41,704 nucleotides of DNA, taken from assembly GCA_964526035.1 (NCBI GenBank), contig CAZGKE010000012.1, positions 1-41,704 on the forward strand. Reading direction: 5' to 3'. Below the pieces are notes generated by a model. It was not told where the DNA came from and searched no databases. It saw only the letters and a list, made by a program, of their open reading frames with translations. Positions 24,208-33,050 of this stretch are shown here, piece after piece. The translations under genes were made by a program, and so were the position numbers. Position 1 is the stretch's first letter; every line of letters starts with the position of its first letter. Origin of the DNA: DAOMOD01 sp964526035. GTDB taxonomy: Bacteria; Pseudomonadota; Gammaproteobacteria; Xanthomonadales; BPKI01.

Positions 24208-25779
24208 ATGATCCCCAAGGTTTCCCTGACATGCGGCTTGCTGGCGCTGGCACTGACCGCCTCGGCAGCCGCCGATACCCTGAGTTTCGAGGAGTTCAAG
24301 CAACGGCCCGAAGCGGCGCTGGTGGCCGAGGAGTTCCTGGCCGCCGCGTTGCAGGGTGATCCCGTCGGCATGGTGGTGACCATTCACGCGCTGGCGGCCT
24401 CCGGCCAGGAAGGCCTGGCCATGGATCTGCTCGAGACCACCTGGCGCGAGGTGGGCTATCGCCCCGAACAGGCGGGCCCGAGACCGCGTCCCTTGCGTGA
24501 CCGGAACGGGCAGGAGCTGGAGCTGCCCAAGGAGGGGCTCCTCGACCGCTACCATGATCTTGCGGTGTATCGCCTGGATGCCGCCAAGGACCCGGTCGCA
24601 TTGGAGCGCGCGTTCCGGATCCTCGTCGAGAACGCCCGCCAGGGCTTCGGTCTGTCCGCCGGACAGATGGGAAGCGCTCTGAGCAGCCATCCCATGATTC
24701 CGGACTCATTCGACCTGTACATGGCGTGGTATCGCTTCGGGGAGGAGGCGACGGACTTCGCCCTGGACACGCACTCTTCGAGCGATGCATGGGAAAGTCC
24801 CACGCCGCCCGCAGCCGATGCCTTCGGTCAATGCTCCGGTCGCCTCGAGTCCCTCAACGGCCTCGGTCATATCCTTGCGGAACTGCAGCGCACCGAAGCG
24901 GCGATCCAGGCGCAGCCGGATCAGTCCGAGGCGCTGACCAGGGCGTTCTACGCGGGTATCGCCGAACGGATGGGACCGGTCTGGTCGAGCCCCACCACCT
25001 TCGCGTTTTCGAGCCTCCCGGTGCCGAGCGTACTTGCACTGCTGCTGGATTTCGGCGCACCCGAGGGAGATCAGGTCTTCACCGACCTTCCGGGCCTGAT
25101 GGGCTTCCACATTGCCGCCGACTGGCAGGATCAGCCGGTGGCGCTGGTCCTCGCGCTTCTCGACCGCGAACTGGGTCGCGGCGGGTTCCGCTGCGTCGAT
25201 GAATGGGTCCGCTGGGAGCCGGTTGCCGGATCCACGCCGGAACCCTTCCGGCTGCTGCCGCGCCCGCTTCTCAGCGGCAATCCGGATCAAGCCGGACGGC
25301 AGAACTTCGTCTGGGCAGGGGGCGCGGAATTTCAAGGCGTCCTTGACGGCGGATACCCCAGCGGCGAGGGGCAATTGATCTTGCGCCGAGGCGGGGAGAA
25401 CACGGCGTTGATTCAGTCGGGACACTTCCACCGTGGCCTCTTGCACGGCGAAGGCGAAGTGCGGGATCAGGACGGTCAACTTCAGGAACGCGGACACTAC
25501 CGCATGGGCAGGCTGCACGGTCAGGGCTGGCGCCGCAGCCACGATGGCACCGAGATCGAGGGCGAATACACCGACGGCGTGCTGGTCCAAGGCCAGGGTC
25601 GGCAGTCGCTGGCTTCGGCCGACAGTGGCGCGGCGGCGGTCGAATACGTGGGACCCTTCGTGGCCGACGTCCCCCACGGCATCGGCCAGTGCAGCAGCGC
25701 CGGGTTCAGCTACCGCTGCCACTTTCACCAGGGCAACTTCGTGGGCATCGGCGATACGCTGCTGATACCACAACCATGA
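24208..25779 (+). CDS. Exported MORN-repeat protein
   Basis: A 523-aa protein beginning at ATG 24208 (AGAGG upstream) with a Sec signal (about 1-22, TASAAA). The middle 350 residues are helical and not recognised; they contain a CxG...C pair that may be disulfide-linked (AFGQCSGR, RCVDEW). The C-terminal 170 residues hold about five MORN-type units: GGYPSGEGQLIL, GLLHGEGEVRD, GHYRMGRLHGQGW, GEYTDGVLVQGQG and FVADVPHGIGQ. MORN repeats form an elongated beta-sheet used for protein or lipid contacts. Periplasmic or surface location is expected. It is followed, after 264 nt, by the delta-60-repeat gene. Confidence 0.7.
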   Translation: MIPKVSLTCGLLALALTASAAADTLSFEEFKQRPEAALVAEEFLAAALQGDPVGMVVTIHALAASGQEGLAMDLLETTWREVGYRPEQAGPRPRPLRDRNGQELELPKEGLLDRYHDLAVYRLDAAKDPVALERAFRILVENARQGFGLSAGQMGSALSSHPMIPDSFDLYMAWYRFGEEATDFALDTHSSSDAWESPTPPAADAFGQCSGRLESLNGLGHILAELQRTEAAIQAQPDQSEALTRAFYAGIAERMGPVWSSPTTFAFSSLPVPSVLALLLDFGAPEGDQVFTDLPGLMGFHIAADWQDQPVALVLALLDRELGRGGFRCVDEWVRWEPVAGSTPEPFRLLPRPLLSGNPDQAGRQNFVWAGGAEFQGVLDGGYPSGEGQLILRRGGENTALIQSGHFHRGLLHGEGEVRDQDGQLQERGHYRMGRLHGQGWRRSHDGTEIEGEYTDGVLVQGQGRQSLASADSGAAAVEYVGPFVADVPHGIGQCSSAGFSYRCHFHQGNFVGIGDTLLIPQP

Positions 25780-26043
25780 CGGCGGACTGCGCAAGCCCGT
25801 CGTTGCCACCGCGTCGCGTACTTGCGCAGTACCAACAGGGAGATCGGTGATCGCGTAGATTCGCGTAGTTCGCCTACGATCCCGCATTGCTTCTCCCCCT
25901 GCCAGAAGGCTACGAGTGCGTGCGCGTCTCGCAGCGTCTTTGGCGCGACCCGCTGTCCGCTTTCGGCACCGCTTTCCGATCTGAAGCGTGAAGGGTTGCC
26001 ACAAGGTGACCTCCAGCCCGGAATCGAACCGGAGGAGACATCC

Positions 26044-27741
26044 ATGCGTATTCCACCCAATCCGGTCCTGCTGCTGGCCGGCATTCTCATGCAGATTCCC
26101 GGCCCTGGCGCGGCGGCCCCGGTGAGACAACACGAAGTGGAGGCGGCGTTTCCCGTGCGGCAGGCGGAACTCGACCAGCGCGCCGCCGCGACGCGTGTCT
26201 GGGACAGCACCGCGGAAATGCTGGCGGAAATCGAGGGTGCCATCCAGGCAGAGCCTCCGGTCACCCCAATGGCAGGCTTCCAGGGCCCGCGCGAAGGCGA
26301 CATGGATCAGGTGTTGCGCGCCTTTCCCAGCGAGCCCGGCGTCGCGCGCTGGTTCTTTGGCTATGGCGGTCGCGGCACCGAGGCACGCGCCTTTGTGGTG
26401 AGCCAGACCAGCAACGGTCGGCTGCTGATGGTGGGACAGGTCGGCACCCCCGATTCGGGCGGCCTGCCGACGCGCATCGGCATCGCGCAGTTCGCCCAGG
26501 CCGGCGGGCTTGACACCAGCTTCAACGGGACCGGCCTGCAAACTTTCGACTTCGGCAATCCCAGGCTCGAGCTGGTGGCCGGCTTCGGCCTTACGGAAAC
26601 GCTGCACGGCGTGTTCTACGACCGGGTCTACCTTCTGGCGCGCGACTTCGAGCTTGCGTCGGGCGAAACCTTCGCGCTGATCTGCCTGCGCCGGTTCACC
26701 CCGGCTTCGCCATTCGAGACATGCCCGGACATCAGCATCCGCTATTACGCGCTGGCGCGGGCCGCGGATTGCCCCACCGACGACAGCATTGCCGCCGGCA
26801 TGCACCTGCATCGCGCCAACCCGCCGCGCATCTTCATGGTCGGCAGCACCAGACGCGTGTTCAACGACTGCGCGGACTTCGACTGGGCCGTCATCAAGGT
26901 GGGACTGGACGGTGAACTCGATACCGGCTTCGGCGGTACCGGCCAGGTCTCGTATTGGGTTCCGAACAGCCAGCCCGCGGACGTCGCGCGAGCGCGGGCG
27001 GTTGCAGTTCGGGTACTCGGAAACTTCGTACTGGTCGGCGGCAGCACCGGCACCGGTGCTGAGGAGCGGTCGGTCATCGCCCAGTTCACTCCTGCCGGCA
27101 CGATCGACGCGGCGTTCTGCGCCAGCGACGACGCCGACTGCCCTTCACCCGGCAACCACCGCAACGGACGCCGCTCCTGGAACAGCAACGATCAGGGCGC
27201 GGTGACCGCGCTCGCACCGACCCTCGGTGAGGGCATCTACACGGTACGCAGGGTGGGAACCGATGCCTCGGTGCAGACCTATGCTGCCATTTCACGCGTC
27301 GACGAGTTCGGCCGCTGCCAGGTGTTCTTCTGCAACGAGCCCCTGCTGGTGCCGTCGGATCGCCGCTACGAACCGGTGGCCGCCGTGTGGCGGACGCGAC
27401 CCGGCGGGTTCGACGTGACCGTCGCCGGATGGGGCAGCTACCTGAGCGATCCCGACCGCAATCAGGCCTACGTGTACCGCTTCCTCAACGGCCCCTCCAA
27501 CAGCCTGGACATCGACGCCGACTTCGTCACCCGCGACGTGGTGACCTGGCGCCAGGATATCGACTGGCCCACCGGTGGTGGTGGATCGGCCCCGCGCGAG
27601 GCGCGTGTGTTCGGCATGTCGATGGACCGCCAGGGGCGCGTGATGATTGCCGGCACTTCGCGCGTGATCCCGGGCGAGTTCGACATGTCCATCGCCCGCC
27701 TGCAGGGGCGATTGGAGCTGTTCTCGAACGGGTTCGAGTAG
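26044..27741 (+). CDS. Secreted delta-60-repeat protein ending in FSNGFE
   Basis: A 565-aa exported protein; GGAGGAG precedes ATG 26044 and the first 25 residues are a signal peptide (PGPGAAA). Delta-60-type repeats are visible through their closing motif: GGLDTSFNGTGLQTFDF, DGELDTGFGGTGQVSYW and GTIDAAF, each preceded by a strand like GRLLMVGQ, RIFMVGS or FVLVGGS. These repeats likely fold into a beta-propeller. The C-terminus RLELFSNGFE matches the IFSDGFE end of the S8 protease in this window. No catalytic residues are evident; adhesion or surface binding is possible but unproven. A perfect hairpin follows 10 nt after the stop. Confidence 0.78.
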   Translation: MRIPPNPVLLLAGILMQIPGPGAAAPVRQHEVEAAFPVRQAELDQRAAATRVWDSTAEMLAEIEGAIQAEPPVTPMAGFQGPREGDMDQVLRAFPSEPGVARWFFGYGGRGTEARAFVVSQTSNGRLLMVGQVGTPDSGGLPTRIGIAQFAQAGGLDTSFNGTGLQTFDFGNPRLELVAGFGLTETLHGVFYDRVYLLARDFELASGETFALICLRRFTPASPFETCPDISIRYYALARAADCPTDDSIAAGMHLHRANPPRIFMVGSTRRVFNDCADFDWAVIKVGLDGELDTGFGGTGQVSYWVPNSQPADVARARAVAVRVLGNFVLVGGSTGTGAEERSVIAQFTPAGTIDAAFCASDDADCPSPGNHRNGRRSWNSNDQGAVTALAPTLGEGIYTVRRVGTDASVQTYAAISRVDEFGRCQVFFCNEPLLVPSDRRYEPVAAVWRTRPGGFDVTVAGWGSYLSDPDRNQAYVYRFLNGPSNSLDIDADFVTRDVVTWRQDIDWPTGGGGSAPREARVFGMSMDRQGRVMIAGTSRVIPGEFDMSIARLQGRLELFSNGFE

Positions 27742-28067
27742 GGCGGCGGATCGCGAACAGCATTCCCGGGGGGATGCTGTTCGCGGTGTTCGGGTTGCTC
27801 ACGACGGGCGACTTCGACGCACTCATCATCGGGTACGGGCCCAAGGGCTGGACTTCAAGTGGGTCTCCCGGCTTCTCCCAGCGACCGCGCAATCCTTGAG
27901 TCAGGAACGACGCCGATGCGCTACTTCGTCGCTCGTCGCCGTGCGGCCAACGCCATCTGAACCCCAAGCTTCCTCGAAGCGGACGGCTTCGGCGCGGCGA
28001 TGCTGCGGTAAAGTCCTTCACCTACGAGGTCACCGCACCGACCCGACCTGAAATCCCCAAGGCTCCG
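27742..28067. other. Intergenic region before the Rieske oxygenase
   Basis: About 326 bp. Besides the hairpin at 27752-27785 I find no gene or repeat. It should contain the promoter of the Rieske/transporter pair. Confidence 0.45.
27752..27785 (+). terminator. Perfect 12-bp hairpin after the delta-60-repeat gene
   Basis: CGCGAACAGCAT (27752-27763) pairs with ATGCTGTTCGCG (27774-27785) around a 10-nt C/G loop that can pair further. It starts 10 nt after the stop codon. No T-run follows, so termination efficiency is uncertain. Confidence 0.6.
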
Positions 28068-29138
28068 ATGACCGACCCGCTCGATGCACAGCCGCTCGCC
28101 ACCGCACGCTCACTGGCGGCGGAGTTCTACTGCGCGCCCGACATGGCCGCCCGCGACCGCGCCGCGGTGTTCGCCCGCAGCTGGCAGCTGGTCGGGCACG
28201 AATCAAGAATCCCCGACAGCGGCGATCACCTGGTCAGCAGCATTGCCGGCCTGCCGGTCATCGTGCTGCGCAACGGCAGCGGCGACGTGGTCGCCTTCCA
28301 CAACGTCTGCCGGCACCGCGCCGGACCGCTCGCCACTTCCGACGGCTGCGGCCTGAAACGCCTGCGCTGCCGTTATCACGGCTGGACCTACGGCCTCGAC
28401 GGCGTACTGCTGTCGGCACCCGAAATGGACGCCGCCGTAGATTTCGAGCCACCGCAGATACGGCTTCCTGCACTGCAGGTGCGCCAGTGGCAGGGCCTGC
28501 TGTTCGTCGCCGAGGGCGACGCCCCACCGTTCGACGCCCTGGTCGCCGGCATCACCGAGCGGATTGGCAAGGCTCGCCTCGACGGCTACCGCTTCGCGCG
28601 CCGGGTGAGTTACGAACTGGCCTGCAACTGGAAGGTCTATGTCGACAACTATCTCGAGGGATATCACGTCCCGCACGTCCATCCCGGCCTGAACGCGCTG
28701 CTCGACTACCGCAGCTACGTCACCAAGGTCAGCGACTGGCACTCGCTGCAGTACAGCCCGCTGGAAAGCAGCGATGCGCTGTACGGCTCGGGCGAGGCGC
28801 TGTACTGGTTCCTGTATCCAAACACCATGCTCAACTGCCTCCCCGGGCGGCTGCAGACCAATCGCGTGCTGCCGCTCGGCGTCGACCGGTGCAGGATCGA
28901 ATTCGACTACTACTACGACGGCGATCCCGCCGCCGCGGAGACCCTGGCACGTCGCGAGCGCGACGAACTGTTCAGCGATGAAGTGCAGGACGAAGACCGA
29001 CTGATCTGCGAGCAGGTGCAGCGTGGCCTCGCGTCCGGTTCCTACGTCCCGGGCCGTCTCAATCCGCAGCGGGAGGTCGCCGTGCATCACTTCCAGGAAC
29101 TGCTGCGCCGCGCGTACCGCGACACGCCGGCGCCGTGA
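28068..29138 (+). CDS. Rieske non-heme iron oxygenase, large subunit
   Basis: A 356-aa cytoplasmic oxygenase. The Rieske [2Fe-2S] site is CRHRAGPL (Cys81, His83) with CRYHGWTY (Cys101, His104). The mononuclear iron site is in NYLEGYHVPHVHPGL (His200, His205, with Glu197 as the likely electron-bridging acid). Glu instead of Asp before the iron histidines is seen in oxygenases that demethylate or cleave quaternary ammonium compounds (GbcA, CntA, stachydrine demethylase type), so a betaine- or carnitine-like substrate is a reasonable guess. No reductase gene is nearby, so electrons must come from elsewhere. AAGG precedes the start. The stop overlaps the transporter start (GTGA), implying the permease imports the substrate or a related compound. 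Confidence 0.85.
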   Translation: MTDPLDAQPLATARSLAAEFYCAPDMAARDRAAVFARSWQLVGHESRIPDSGDHLVSSIAGLPVIVLRNGSGDVVAFHNVCRHRAGPLATSDGCGLKRLRCRYHGWTYGLDGVLLSAPEMDAAVDFEPPQIRLPALQVRQWQGLLFVAEGDAPPFDALVAGITERIGKARLDGYRFARRVSYELACNWKVYVDNYLEGYHVPHVHPGLNALLDYRSYVTKVSDWHSLQYSPLESSDALYGSGEALYWFLYPNTMLNCLPGRLQTNRVLPLGVDRCRIEFDYYYDGDPAAAETLARRERDELFSDEVQDEDRLICEQVQRGLASGSYVPGRLNPQREVAVHHFQELLRRAYRDTPAP

Positions 29139-30430
29139 CGGAAAAACGCCCGCTCGGTCTGGCGATGGCCACCGCACTGGTGGTCGGCAGCATGATCGGC
29201 TCGGGCGTGTTCCTGCTGCCCTCGACGCTCGCACCCTACGGTGCCGCGAGCCTGATCGGCTGGGCGCTGGCCCTGGGCGGCACCCTGCTGCTGGCACTGG
29301 TGCACGCCTGGATGGCCGCTCATTTGCCGCGCAGCGGCGGCCCGTATGCGTATGCGCGCGCGGCGTTCGGCGATCTTGCCGGTTTCGTCGTCGCCTGGAG
29401 CTACTGGATCTCGCTGTGGTGTGGCAACGCGGCGATCGCGGTCGCCTTCGCCGCCAGCATCAGTGCCCTGTCACCGCAGGCCGTGCCGACCCCGCTGGCC
29501 GGCGCCGCCTGGGCGTTGGCAGCGCTGTGGCTGTGCACGGCGATCAATGTCGCCGGCGTGCGCAAGGCCGGCTGGGTGCAGCTGATCACCACGATACTGA
29601 AGGTGGTTCCCTTGCTGCTGTTCGCCACGCTCGGCGCCATGGCCCTGCAGCCGGGCGCCTGGCAACCCTTCAATCCAAGCGGACTCGCACTGACCGGCGT
29701 TGCCGCCGGCACCGCGGCGCTGGCGCTGTGGGCCTTCATCGGCTTCGAGGCCGCCACCGTGCCGGCGGAATCGGTGCGCGATGCCGAACGCAACGTGCCG
29801 CGCGCCACCCTTGCCGGCGTGTTGATCGCCGGGCTTGCCACCCTGCTCGCCTGCACCGTGGTGATCGGCCTGGTGCCGGCCGGGCTGCTGACCGACTCGC
29901 CCGCGCCGATGGCCGAAGCGGCGCAGCGCCTGTGGGGCCCGCACGCCGGTACCGCACTGATCCTCGCTGCCGCAGTGTCGGCATTCGGTGCGCTCAACGG
30001 CTGGGTGCTGGTGCAGGCGCAAATCCCGCTCGCCGCGGCTCGTGACGGCCTGTTCCCGCCGCGCTTCGCGACGGTGGACGCGCGCGGCACGCCGAGGTTC
30101 GCACTGCTCGTCGGCAGCATGTTGGCAAGTCTACTGATCCTTGCCAGCAGCGCGCAGACTCTGGTCGCCCTGTTCGCCTTCGCCATCCTGCTGTCGACCG
30201 CGACGACGCTGCTGCCCTACGCCTTCACCGTCGCCGCCTGGTGGCGCATGCGCTCTACCGCCAGCGGTATCGCGCGGCGGCTGGTCGCCGTAGTTGCGTT
30301 GGTCTTCGCGCTGTGGGCGCTGTGGGGAACCGGGATCGAGTCATTGTCGTGGGGAGCGGTGCTGATCTTGGCTGGCGTGCCGCTGTACCTGTGGCTGCGA
30401 CGCACACCTGTGCCCGGCACTGAACTGTAG
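29135..30430 (+). CDS. APC superfamily amino acid/amine permease
   Basis: A 431-aa polytopic inner-membrane transporter with about twelve hydrophobic segments. TM1 contains the unwound substrate motif VGSMIGSGVFLLP, and TM6 has the ALWAFIGFEAATVPAESVRD pattern typical of the APA group (AdiC, PotE, CadB relatives). It starts with GTG inside the stop of the Rieske gene, so expression is coupled. This pairing suggests uptake or exchange of the amine that the oxygenase acts upon, or export of the product. Specificity is not readable from sequence. Confidence 0.87.
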   Translation: MTEKRPLGLAMATALVVGSMIGSGVFLLPSTLAPYGAASLIGWALALGGTLLLALVHAWMAAHLPRSGGPYAYARAAFGDLAGFVVAWSYWISLWCGNAAIAVAFAASISALSPQAVPTPLAGAAWALAALWLCTAINVAGVRKAGWVQLITTILKVVPLLLFATLGAMALQPGAWQPFNPSGLALTGVAAGTAALALWAFIGFEAATVPAESVRDAERNVPRATLAGVLIAGLATLLACTVVIGLVPAGLLTDSPAPMAEAAQRLWGPHAGTALILAAAVSAFGALNGWVLVQAQIPLAAARDGLFPPRFATVDARGTPRFALLVGSMLASLLILASSAQTLVALFAFAILLSTATTLLPYAFTVAAWWRMRSTASGIARRLVAVVALVFALWALWGTGIESLSWGAVLILAGVPLYLWLRRTPVPGTEL

Positions 30431-30779
30431 CTGCGGGCGAGCTTCGGCTGACGACGACTCCGAGACACCCATTACCTGACCGCGGAAGCATGCGCGAGAA
30501 CTTGCAGCCATGCCGATGTTGCCCAAGAACCAGCTGACGTTCTTTCGGCCCCGCTCCTCCGGGCAGGCAGGCAACAGGTTGAACTGCAGCAGGATCATTC
30601 CGGGCGTCGTCGCAACCTTGAAAGAAGCACCACCTATGCTTGCGCCCGACGACCTTGCACCCCAATGCACGCAGATTCTTCGACCTGGCGGAATTCGCCA
30701 GTACAATGTCGTTTCTGCCACTTTCGCGGTTCCGGGTGCAGGCCGATGCTGGAGTCCCCACAAGAAAAAGGCGATCGTC
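30431..30779. other. Intergenic region upstream of the exported protein/GlxA regulator pair
   Basis: About 349 bp with no supportable gene. It carries the 17-bp palindrome and -10-like box described separately, which lie 73 nt before the start codon at 30780. Otherwise unremarkable. Confidence 0.5.
30685..30707 (+). promoter_or_regulatory. Palindrome abutting a -10 box, candidate operator
   Basis: CTGGCGGAATTCGCCAG (30685-30701; 6-bp arms around GAATT) is followed immediately by TACAAT (30702-30707), a 5/6 match to the -10 hexamer. A palindrome filling the spacer region would be a natural repressor or activator site. Position favours control of the 30780 gene and the overlapping regulator gene. 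Confidence 0.5.
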
Positions 30780-31199
30780 ATGACCACCCGGATTTCCATG
30801 ATGCTGCTCGTGCTGCTGTTGAGCGTCGGCCGCTCGGAAGCCACCGATGATGATGCGCCCTGGTACGTTCCCGGTGGCCATTTCGGGGCCAGCTACGAGC
30901 AGTCCAGCGGTCGCTGGCGGCTACTGCCGCTGGACGGCGAGGATGTCGAGGTGAGGGCGTCAGCGGACTGCGGCTCGGAGCCGCCGATTCCCGCGGGCCT
31001 GTGGCTGGTGGTACCGGAGTCGAACGGCGACGTGAATCTGCTTGCGCCCTCCACGACCGAGCTGCCCTCCGACCATGGCGGCGTGGTTGCACTTCGCGCC
31101 TGTGGTGATCCGCGCAATGGTGTCGCCGCCCTGCGCGCGCCGCGTTCCCTGATCGACTGGCTGGTGGAGCGGGCCGGAGCGATCCATGTCGCGCCCTGA
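30780..31199 (+). CDS. Small exported protein of unknown function
   Basis: A 139-aa product starting at ATG 30780 (AAGG upstream) with a short Sec signal (MTTRISMMLLVLLLSVGRSE). The mature part, about 120 residues, has two cysteines (SADCGSE, LRACGD) and several beta-strands (GRWRLLPLDGEDVEVRA, GLWLVVPES), suggesting a small disulfide-linked periplasmic domain. I do not recognise a family. Its last 14 bp overlap the GlxA-type regulator gene, so both are cotranscribed. It might be a periplasmic sensor or binding accessory, which is speculative. Confidence 0.6.
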   Translation: MTTRISMMLLVLLLSVGRSEATDDDAPWYVPGGHFGASYEQSSGRWRLLPLDGEDVEVRASADCGSEPPIPAGLWLVVPESNGDVNLLAPSTTELPSDHGGVVALRACGDPRNGVAALRAPRSLIDWLVERAGAIHVAP

Positions 31200-32193
31200 G
31201 AAGCGACTGCGGCTCGGCATCATGGCCTATGAGGGCTGCATGGTGTCGAGCATCGCATCGGCAACCGACGCACTGCTGGTTGCAAGCGCGCTGGCGCGAA
31301 TCCGTGACCCGCAGCGAGCGCCGATACTCGAGGCCGTCGTGTTCGGTGCCCGCGGCCAAACCAGCATCCGGACCTCGGCGGGGTTCGACATCGGGGGCCT
31401 GGCTCGTCGCCCGGACGACCTCGACATGGTCCTGGTCCCCGGCATCATGCACGACAGTCCGTCGTCACTGCTGCAACGAGTTGGTGACCTGCACGCCGAA
31501 GTCGGTCTGCTTCGCCAGCTCGCCGCTAGCGGCATGCGCCTCGCGGGTGTATGTTCGGGCACCTTCCTGCTTGCCGAGGCCGGCGTCCTGGACGGACGCA
31601 GAGCTACCACGAGCTGGTGGCTGGGCGCCACCATGCGGCTGCGCTATCCGCGGGTGCGGATGGAGCCGGATGCGATGCTGGTCGAGGACGGAGCCGCGCT
31701 GACCAGCGGCGGGGCTACCGCAGTACTCGACCTGGTCATCCGTCAGATTGCCGACGTCGGCGGCGAAGAACTGTCAAAGCAAACCAGTCGTCTTCTGGTG
31801 CTCGATACCGAGCGCCAGAGCCAGGCGCCGTTCGTGAGCGAAGCGCTGCTCGACAAGGCGCGCGACTCGATGTCCGAGCGCATCGAACGCTTTCTGCAGC
31901 GGCGCCTGCACCAGGACATCCGCGTGGCGCAGCTTGCCAGTCACTGCGGCATCAGTGAGCGCGGCCTGTTGCGGCATTTTCAGACGCGCTTTGGCGTGGC
32001 GCCGCTGACCTACATCCAACGCCTGCGGGTCGAACGCGCCAAGGTGCTGCTCGAAACTACGCACCTGACGCTTGAGGAGATCGTCGACCGCTGCGGTTAC
32101 GCCGATGCCTCAAGCTTCCGCAAGCTGTTCCGGCGCATGACCACGCTGACGCCGGGCGACTATCGTTCGCGCTTCCGCCTGCGCAGCCACTGA
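31186..32193 (+). CDS. GlxA-type transcriptional regulator (DJ-1/PfpI + AraC domains)
   Basis: A 335-aa regulator. Residues 1-200 form a DJ-1/PfpI-like domain with the nucleophile elbow LAGVCSGTFLLAEAGVLDGR (Cys near 123) and the following SWWLG strand. Residues about 225-330 are an AraC/XylS DNA-binding pair of HTHs (VAQLASHCGISERGLLRHFQ and EEIVDRCGYADASSFRKLFR). This architecture is used by GbdR and CdhR, which sense glycine betaine or carnitine and activate their catabolism. The nearby Rieske oxygenase and APC transporter make control of amine metabolism plausible, though not shown. The gene begins inside the preceding small exported protein gene. Confidence 0.87.
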   Translation: MSRPEKRLRLGIMAYEGCMVSSIASATDALLVASALARIRDPQRAPILEAVVFGARGQTSIRTSAGFDIGGLARRPDDLDMVLVPGIMHDSPSSLLQRVGDLHAEVGLLRQLAASGMRLAGVCSGTFLLAEAGVLDGRRATTSWWLGATMRLRYPRVRMEPDAMLVEDGAALTSGGATAVLDLVIRQIADVGGEELSKQTSRLLVLDTERQSQAPFVSEALLDKARDSMSERIERFLQRRLHQDIRVAQLASHCGISERGLLRHFQTRFGVAPLTYIQRLRVERAKVLLETTHLTLEEIVDRCGYADASSFRKLFRRMTTLTPGDYRSRFRLRSH

Positions 32194-32198
32194 GCATC

Positions 32199-32214
32199 TC
32201 CCGCATTCGCGGGA
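32199..32214. terminator. Short hairpin between convergent genes
   Basis: TCCCGC-ATTC-GCGGGA lies 5 nt after the GlxA-type gene stop and 54 nt from the convergent lipoprotein stop. Six-bp GC stem, tetraloop, no T-run; a weak terminator at best. Confidence 0.4.
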
Positions 32215-32267
32215 CGCCCGGCGACGGCCATGCGCTGTCGCTGCCGTTCGCAGACAAAGGCCGGCGC

Positions 32268-33050
32268 TCAGTCCTCGTGTATCTGTGGAGGCGCGTTTCG
32301 CTCCACGCAGAAGTTGTTTTTCATGCGTGCGCTGGACAGCAAGAGCAGGGGCACCATCGTTTCGCTCAACTCATCCACCGGCAGCATCACATCGAGGCCG
32401 TCCATCGAAACCCATGGTTTCGATCCCTCCCTCAGGCCGTGAATAGTGATGCTGGACCGACAGCGGATCTCCTCCCCGATCTCCACCTCCGCCATGAACC
32501 GTTGTGCCAGTCGGTGCAACTCCTCGTCGAAACTGCGGTTGCCGGAACCGGGGAACGACGAGCGGAACTTGATTGTGTACGGCGGCAAGTAGAACAGGTG
32601 CGCGTGCGAAATGAACTCCTCGCCGTCGCGCTTCATGGCGAAGCGCAGGTGGATGCCGGAGTTGTCGCCATAGCGCGTGCCAACCTTGTAGCGGGCGTCG
32701 TCCATGACTTCGACATCTGTCATCAGTCCGTGCTCGGCAGCCTGTTCCAGACTGAGCGTCATCTCGGCGCGCAGGCCTTCGGCCGCGGTGTCATGATCGG
32801 GGAAAATTCCACCCAGGTAGACAAACACGTCGCTGACCAGCTCGGGATGGGTGTGCGAGGAGTAGCGAAACTGCGTGCCATGACGGGGATCTGGATCAGG
32901 CTTCCGATGCGCAAGCAGGAACCCCGGAAGCTCGTCAGGGACTTCGACCATGACTGGCAGCAGGCTGTCGTCGTCGGGGCGCGGTGTCTGCGACGCGCAG
33001 GCCGCAAGCGTCAGGGCTGCAGACAGTCCGATGAGCTTGGCGTACTTCAT
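32268..33050 (-). CDS. Lipoprotein of unknown function
   Basis: A 260-aa protein. The start at 33050 (MKYAKLIGLS) has GGGAG nine nt upstream and directly opens a lipoprotein signal with lipobox LAAC (Cys18); an in-frame upstream ATG would place charged residues before it. The mature part is acidic and mixed alpha/beta with several Phe/Tyr-rich strands (HAHLFYLPPYTIKFRSSF) and a late CxxxN stretch (CRSSITIHG, NNFCVERN). It resembles no family I can name with confidence. It could be an immunity-type or envelope-maintenance lipoprotein. It is convergent with the GlxA-type regulator gene and divergent from the caspase operon. Confidence 0.6.
   Translation of the reverse strand: MKYAKLIGLSAALTLAACASQTPRPDDDSLLPVMVEVPDELPGFLLAHRKPDPDPRHGTQFRYSSHTHPELVSDVFVYLGGIFPDHDTAAEGLRAEMTLSLEQAAEHGLMTDVEVMDDARYKVGTRYGDNSGIHLRFAMKRDGEEFISHAHLFYLPPYTIKFRSSFPGSGNRSFDEELHRLAQRFMAEVEIGEEIRCRSSITIHGLREGSKPWVSMDGLDVMLPVDELSETMVPLLLLSSARMKNNFCVERNAPPQIHED

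Noticed and set aside
24706..26811. A 701-codon open frame on the minus strand
   Set aside because: It is opposite the MORN and delta-60-repeat genes, both with signal peptides, ribosome sites and repeats. Its translation has no recognisable feature.
30431..30779. Possible decayed gene in this interval
   Set aside because: Translations on both strands give no continuous family pattern, unlike the clear permease remnant at 22661.
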